Origin: Pseudisothecium myosuroides
Lineage: Eukaryota > Streptophyta > Bryopsida > Hypnales > Lembophyllaceae
Assembly (NCBI GenBank): GCA_951799445.1
Contig: OX637293.1
Span: forward strand, 7,874,001-7,938,000
Direction of reading: 5' to 3'
DNA: 64,000 bases
The position numbers and the translations under genes were made by a program. The notes beneath the pieces were generated by a model that was given only the letters and a program-made list of their open reading frames with translations, was not told the origin of the DNA and did not search any database. How positions within the stretch are numbered: position 1 is the stretch's first letter; each line of letters opens with the position of its first letter. Shown piece by piece: positions 57,066 through 64,000 of this stretch.

Positions 57066-58363
57066 TATGATAATGGCAACATCAAGAAAATTTTGTACAA
57101 CCACATCAACAATATTATTTACAATGTTGTATTTATTACCCTTGCAACCAATACTTGTTTCCAAATCTCTAAATTTACACTTTGTATTTTGACTATTAGC
57201 ATTGTCATTGTTGAATTGAGTAATTCCTAAATTTATAGATTTATTTTTTATTTTTCCATTATGTTCCAAATTCCTTCTAGTATAATATTTGGATTTAGTG
57301 TTACCATTGGGAAGTTCATCGTCTGATAATAAAAGCACATCATTCTTCTAAGACATTGGATTCATGTTGAGTTTGACATGCACTAATCAAATTACTATCT
57401 ACTTTTAATTTCTTAGTTTCATTTCTGCATTTAATGTTCAATTGTGATTAACCCATATTTAACTAATTATGGACAATTACACCAAATATAGACAAATTCA
57501 TAGTCCATAATCACCTAAAAAAAGAGAAGAAAGTGATTAAAATGATGGAAAGGTGTCGGCGGCCCACCCACACATTGTCCAGTTCAACTGCTTGTCTAAA
57601 AAAATGGATTCATGAAATTGTAATAGAAATTACAAGTAGTAAAATAATTTAGTTGCAAGAAGGACATTGTGATACCAAAAGAGATGCCTATAACCGTGAA
57701 ATAAAAACAAAGGCGAATCCCCAAAACAAAGCCTACCATTCATATCATTTCATTTCCAAATCCTAAACACAAAACACCCCAAACACGTATCAGCTGGTAG
57801 CCGATAAGAGAGTCCAAAGTAACGTGTGGAGCCAAATGTAAGCAATACAGTCAACATTAGAGCAGGAAAAGTCAGCATTCCGGGAGCACAATAAATAGAA
57901 GCAGTTGGAAAATTGCCCGCAGAGGAGCTTCATTTATATTCAAAACAAAAATGTACAAATCTGATGCCATTCTAGCAATAGAAGACTAGACGTCTGACGA
58001 CAACGACTAAAAATGTCGGAGCTAACATTGCACTGCTCACAAACGCTAACTTTGTCAGCAGGCAATCAATAGTAATGGTAAATGGCAAATGTACCAAATA
58101 AAGATATTGCAGATTGAAGCTACTCCCTTCCAGACCCAAAAGGAGAATATGTAAAGTGGACATCCGGGTAGAGTCCACCGAAACAAGATTATCCTGGTGA
58201 TAGAACGGTGCAATCAATACGCAGCAGTGTCCGGCATATCGGCTGGCAGTCGACACCACCACCCGAGTTCTGCGCCCGACCAACGAAGGACTAAGGCAAC
58301 AACTCAATGACCAGAAAGCATTTTATCGGCTGGCAGCCGACAACACAGAAAAGACTTGAGGCG
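57066..58363. other. Intergenic or 3' flank of the following pseudogene
   Basis: No gene is recognised. CGGCTGGCAGCCGACA-like short motifs recur at about 57788, 58239 and 58325. A minus-strand frame at 57972-58307 has no domain. Confidence 0.35.
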
Positions 58364-60150
58364 TTAGTCATCTCCCTTGTCGTCAACATCTCTGTCAATA
58401 GCTATGCCTGCGGCCTCCAGATTCGCAATTGCAGCTATTATCGAGGGCTCCAAAATAAGATGAGATGTCGGAGGTCCTTTCTTCGCATGCAAGGGCATTC
58501 GGTGCGAGTACATGACAATGCGGACATGAACAACCTGAGGAAGACGAAGTTCCTTATGCCATCTATGGGTCCAGCACTCCCTTGCCACAATTGCTTTTCC
58601 CTCCCTTTTGGCTTTCATTGGAGTCCACCATTCCACCTTGAAAGTGCCATAAGATGGCCTTGGAGTCATGTCCACACACTCCAGTACCTGCCCAAGCCAA
58701 ATAGGAAGATAATTATTGTGACATGGTCGACAGAGAACAAAGTCACCTAGCAGAACATCCCGAAAGGGGTTAAACCTCAACTTCGGCCTGTCCTTCGCAA
58801 AGGTGCAGTATGGAGAAGGTTCTGGGTCGTCCTCCGGAGGAGTGTCAAGTGGATTATTTGGATCCGCCCCCTCTTCTAGAAATGCTGATCCGTGATCTCT
58901 TGTCTAATCAGACAACGGCCAGAATCCTTCCTGAAGCAATGTGGGTGTTGCCGGCAGCGGCGAACAAATCTTAGAATGAATTTGTTTCCATTATGCTACA
59001 CAACCTGCCATTTCCTTTGCGTATCGCTTGTTTCTAGCCATTCCTGACTTCCAGAATTTGATGTACTTTGCGAGTCCATTCTTGATGAAGCTCTATTTCT
59101 CATTGCATTCGCTAGCCCTAGCAGCTTCTTTGTTTGCGTTTTGCTTCCTGGGATTTATGTCCATATTTCCCTAGAGGGCCTTGAACGAAACAAGTACTGT
59201 GTCTCCCTGCGGAATTCTCGGGCCCCATCTTCGTCCGTTATCCACATTTTTACAAGTGGCCCAGGAGGAAGCCACAAAGAATCCGTTGTCCTTTTCTTGT
59301 ACCTCATGACTGGCCATCCTCGATCATCTCCAGACTCCTCCACGTAGAATTTGAACATGTGTTTATCCCCAAGTCCCACGTTCTTGTTCACACCATCATG
59401 CTGAAAGCCCTTCAGGTAGGATTTGAAGTCAGCAACCTCCTGAACGAACTCCGGGATGAAGGCTACAATCTTCTAGGAATCCATGAACGCCTTCATGAGG
59501 TCTGCAAGAACGTAAGGGTTCTTCCTTTTGATTAGTTTAGACAGATAACTAAAGTGTGCATCAATGTCTTCGTGCATATGACCAACAATAAAGAAACCAA
59601 CAGTTACTTCTTTGAAGATGCACCTAGCAGTGAGTAATGAACAGAATGCCATGAGGAACCGATTTTATTGTCCTTTGTGGAATTGTCCAGTTGCAAGAAC
59701 AACTTCCTTGGAAGTGGAACGTGATGTTGTCTTGGTCTTGGAGTGTTTGTGAATATGTCCGAGGTCGCAGGAATGGATGAGTTGCATCTTGATTTACCAT
59801 GAAGCACAGCTTCAAAGAAGCTATTTAGAGGTGGAGTTGAAAACAGGATCTTGGATTCCCGAACATGTGGCAGATCCAGAGCTCAAAAGACCCTGCATAG
59901 CGATGATATTGTGAAATTCGAATCCCCAAGCCATAGTAATGTGGAGTAATGAGCATACGCGCCATCACACCATGCCCATATGTGAGTATGCCAATACATG
60001 AAATTGGTATCTGCCCGAGCTGGGCGGTGGCCATGGTGATGCACTGCATCTTGTAAATAGCGGTCTTTGTGGTGTCCATCTTGTCATGAATAATGCAAAG
60101 GAACTTTGATGGATTCTGCACAGACTGCGAAGTCCATCCACCATAGACAT
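58364..60150 (-). pseudogene. Decayed DUF7869/RNase H-like transposase gene
   Basis: Read on the minus strand, the order is: FLCIIHDKMDTTKTAI (about 60070-60110), then after frameshifts LPRKLFLQLDNSTKDNK (about 59690), VGFFIVGHMHEDIDAHFSYL (about 59560), KNPYVLADLMKAFMDS and a stop. It continues with HMFKFYVEESGDDRGWPVMR, WLPPGPLVKMW (59240-59380), and near the C-terminus GDFVLCRPCHNN, WLGQVLE and FKVEWWTPMK (58600-58760). HDKMD, QLDN and HEDID are the family's conserved acidic positions and fit a DDE/RNase H-type catalytic triad. These genes are thought to derive from transposons. Several stops and shifts are present, and the N-terminal part is missing beyond 60150. The name comes from remembered motifs, not a search. 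Confidence 0.6.
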
Positions 60151-63100
60151 TTCATAATTAAATATCAGTTCATTTTATTTCATTGTTGTTTCTTTTGTTG
60201 TGGGTGATTCCATTTCTCTTGTATACATTGTAAATATCACTTGAAGCCATTTTGTCAATTAAAAGTCTTACGATATTTATAATGAATTCTATGCAACTTA
60301 TCCAAGCACTACAAAAAATTTACAGTCATGTTTATTAGTCTAATAATTATCTAAATCATAGAACACAATCCTTAAAAAAACATTTTTGTCCTTCAACTTG
60401 AAGCATGTTCCTCCATGCCCTATGAAAATTGAAAAAAACATGCATATGCAATTGCTTTAATTTTATATATATTCATATTCTGTTAATTGAAGAAAATATG
60501 ACTATGAATAAAACCATAATAAGTAATGAATAAACAATAGTTTCAAATTTATAAAGGAAAAAATCAAATTATCCTCCAAGAATTAGGGTTTTATTCATAT
60601 ATTTATTCATATACATATATATATATATATATTAGAACTGATTTTTAATTAAAAAAATTCAGTATGAATTTTTAATTTTCTTAATTTTAATTTTTTTTTA
60701 AATTCAAGAAAAATTTGTTATATTTGGTAAAACTAAGATGTACTATGGTTTACAATTTATAACTTTTAGTAAAGATTTTTTTATGAAACAAACATGATGA
60801 CTAAATTTCATCTATTTGGTTGAAATTGGAAAACATCCTTAAATTTCTTTAAGTTGATTTATATCTATTCAACTTTGCTATTCCACATATTAAAGCTTTA
60901 ATTACCACTTCAAACTCTATTTGATTTGCTAAAATGATAAGTTGCATCTAAAGAAAAAAAATTCAATGATAGTAATAAGATTAATTTTCTCAAATAATGA
61001 TTTCTTCAATACTAAAATAATATACCCCATCTTTACTTTTGCATGAGGTGAAATAATTATTCAATTAACTTTTATTTTGAAACGGTTTAATTTTAGTAAG
61101 AAAGGAGAAGAAGGCAAGAAAAATGAAATTGGACGATGGTACTATAAATGGAGTGTAATTGTGATTGAAGTACTTAAGTACCAATTGAAAATAGACCTTT
61201 AAAAACCTTAATAAAATCTATTTTTTTTATTAGAAGTACATGTCAAATAAATTAATAAGTTACAAAAAGAAAACAATGAAAAAATACCAAGAAGATGTTC
61301 TTTTAAAAATTTAGAATAATTTAAATTTACAGTGAAATAATCAAATTCATAAAAATAAAAAATTCTTAAAAGTCATCTGGCCGTTTGGAAAGTGGATTTA
61401 AATATCTTCAATTCACAATTGGATCAAAGAAACTTGAATTCACCTTACAAAACCCCGGAGGTGTTTCAAGCACACTTGGGGGATCAAAGCTTAGTCTTTA
61501 CAATGACAATGACATAGGTTGTCATGAACCATGAGACCATCCGTGCGCTTGGCTGCAATTGCTAAGACTTGAATGATATTCATGTAACAAAAACTTCCAC
61601 AAGCCCATAGCCCAAAGTCCGCAAGGGGTGCTAAGCCCATGAAGGATGCGAGTAGTGCTTGTGATGTTCTACTTGTGTATCTTTAAGTTACTAAAAATTT
61701 GGAAGGTCTAGCCCTTTTGAACCTTACATGGTGAAATGACATATTAGAATTCACTTTTGAACATTTTGAGCTAAAATTAAGATTCAATATAATTCTTCAA
61801 ATCTCCAAATAAGTGCCACATCATCAAAAAAAACTTAGAAATCTACTTGAACATTTTCCTAACCTCTATCTTCTCTCTAGTCCACTTGCTCTTTCAATGT
61901 CAAGCAAGTGAAAATATAATCACTTTCTTCTATGCTCTTATAATTTTAAACTATAAAAACTATAAAGGTGAACAATTTGAAATCCACATCCAAATAAAAA
62001 CATTTGAAACTAAAAAGCTCCCATCTCAAAAAGATGCTATTTTAAAACAATCTAATACTGATACATTGATCTAATATTGATATTTAGGTTGTTTAAATGT
62101 TTAAAGTACATATCCAATAAAATTACAATATTTGAAAATACAACATTTTATATAGATTTTATTTGTATTATTTATTTATCTATTTAAAAAATAATAATTA
62201 TAACAATTCAAATTTGAAAGTTAATAATAATGTTTTTACTAATTTTTTAAAATATTATTAAAAATTAGATTTAAATATTTATGGTAATTTCTTTAGTCAT
62301 TGAGCAGAACCTTTATTATAGAGCATAAAAATACATATGTCATAACATCAATTGATTACATTGTGAAAAATCTTAACTCAAGGTGTATTTTATCCTAAAG
62401 GAAAATATAACATTTATCAGACAATATTGCATTTTTGGTCATCTAATCTCAAATGAATATTTTCTTCTATTTTTTTTGATACTTTCACACAATCTAAGAT
62501 CCAAGGATGACTTTTAGGCGCAATGTTTTTTTATAAATTTTAACCATAGGGTTAAAGAGTTATTGTATGATAAACAATTTTATTCTCAACAAGGATTGTT
62601 TCGGCAGCTCAAAAAAGTCACTTTTTTTGCAAATAGTAGTTGAACTTGGTTTCCTAGATTCGTATACACTTAGAAAAAATTAAATCATTTTGTTCCAACG
62701 AGATAACCTTAATGAAGAATTTTGTTTTGCGGATAGTTATAGAACTCCTTATATAAAACTAGGACTCCATTGCTGTCCGCGTTATCAATGATGCCCAATT
62801 AATCCCTGAAGGACCAGGTATACAAATTTTGAACAACAAATGAACACAAACACATCCAAAGCACACAAGAATGCAATTTTTCATACGGCATTTTTTCTTA
62901 AAGATTTTATTTTATTTATTTATTTTAATTTGTAAATATAGATTTTAAAGATTTTGCGTTGCAAATAGTCTAAAATTCAAAGAATACCAATAAGTCTAAC
63001 ATAAAAAAAATAACTTTTAGAGTTCAAAAGTTGACGCTTCAAAAATGACTTGAATAAAAAATAAAAATAAAAATCTTAAAAAATCTCTGTGATTGAAACT

Positions 63101-63468
63101 TAAGATTTTGAACTTAGAAGAAAAAATTCTTGTAAAAATCACAAATATTCAATTTGTGAAAAATATTGGTTTGTGTACAAGTTGATCTAGCCACATGGAT
63201 ATGATTTATAAATGACATTTTACAAATATTTTTTGACATTCACCATTAAATTTTTCTTCTAAGTTGCATTTTATTACACATCTTGAAAATTTTGGGAAAT
63301 TGGACTACCTCTTGGTCCAATTTAAAAGGGATTAAAAGTTTTAATTGAAAATTGAAAACATTACAATATAAAAGTTACCATGTAATGTTACAAATATTCA
63401 ACATTTTTGTGTGAAAATTAAAAATCTTCAATTTATAATTAGTTTTAGAGAGAAATATCTTTACATGC
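60151..63468. other. Very AT-rich region
   Basis: No gene is seen over 3.3 kb. It includes a TA microsatellite (60611-60633) and a possible relic of a TTAA-type end at about 62799 (TTAATCCCTGAAGGACCAGG). Confidence 0.4.
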
Positions 63469-64000
63469 TTAAGCTCCGAAGTCCAAAGACCATTTATTGT
63501 CCAATAACACTCAAAATTGCCATTTCCAATGCAAGAGTAAATTTCTAAACATTTGTTTTTTTCCAAATCTAATCAAAAGATCTTGCACTAGACTTCTATA
63601 GAAACGTGTGGAAGAAATTTTAAAGAGTATGACCAAGTAGATTGCAAGATATTTACATTTAAAGTAGAAAAAACAAGTATTTTTGCACCTTATTACCCTA
63701 GAATATAAGACTTTTTGAATCCTCTTAACTTAAAATCTTCTGCACTACAAATTTTGAATTAAAATTTTTTAATGTTGAAGAATTGAGTTTAGAATGTAAG
63801 AATATGCTCCCACAAGTTTCAATATAAAATTAAAAAAAACACTCTTGGTTTTTATTCTTCAAAAAATTAATAAGTGGAAGTAGGTCACTGAAGGAAAAAT
63901 TAAATTTTTAATTCTCTTAAGATGGACTTGAAGTGCCTTAATTCCAATGGTAATATTTTTTAACAACCAAAATAAACCTTGTGCAATTTCTTACCTTTGA
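63469..64000. mobile_element. piggyBac-like element, copy 10, cut by the window end
   Basis: Starts TTAAGCTCCGAAGTCCAAAG and follows the 0.93 kb family (CACTCAAAATTGCCATTTCC, AGATCTTGCACTAGACT, GATTGCAAGATATTTACATTTAAAG). Old and diverged. The right end is outside the window. Confidence 0.6.

Noticed and set aside
58307..58750. 147-codon plus-strand frame
   Set aside because: It lies opposite the C-terminal part of the transposase-like pseudogene, whose minus-strand frame has recognisable blocks.

Overview
This is a nuclear window from a plant, most likely a land plant outside the flowering plants. The plant call rests on a pectinesterase gene with a GT-AG intron, LTR retrotransposons primed by plant-type tRNA-Asp and tRNA-Gly ends, plant-type LINEs and CACTA elements. 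The placement outside angiosperms is inference, based on a decayed TET/JBP-like dioxygenase gene and on TTAA-flanked piggyBac-like repeats. The sequence is mostly AT-rich and repeat-dominated. The pectinesterase is the only gene that looks intact.

Layout. 1-2149: 5' part of a minus-strand LTR retrotransposon (gag-like ORF, tRNA-Asp primer site, 1.5 kb LTR). 2150-6434: an LTR fragment, a 165-190 bp satellite that changes orientation in the middle, and a 5'-truncated LINE with a 12 bp target duplication. 6435-21164: the most rearranged region. A TET/JBP-like gene (left half 6435-7270, plus strand) is interrupted by a retrotransposon with very large LTRs (4.2-4.7 kb). Its right half lies at 16824-17111 on the minus strand, between two LTR copies in inverted orientation. 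The LTRs carry their own TATA boxes and an iterated motif, and one holds a 0.94 kb TTAA-flanked element. 21165-30990: AT-rich repeats, hairpin elements, a possible relic split gene and a second LINE end.

30990-33300: a GC-richer island with the two-exon pectinesterase gene on the minus strand. 33300-37790: MITEs, a GC-rich block without a clear gene, TTAA-flanked elements and a 1.56 kb CACTA element that is almost one long hairpin. 37790-41805: a LINE whose reverse transcriptase is arranged as expected from twin priming, broken by three later insertions. 41805-57100: TTAA-flanked elements and large foldback repeats. 57100-60150: a decayed gene with a DUF7869/RNase H-like transposase signature. 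60150-64000: very AT-rich, ending inside another TTAA-flanked element.

How the parts relate. Mobile elements built this window: insertions inside insertions give a relative order of events. The dioxygenase split and inversion can be explained by LTR-LTR recombination. No operon-like or cooperative gene set is present. No tRNA or rRNA gene, CRISPR array or prokaryotic feature was recognised.
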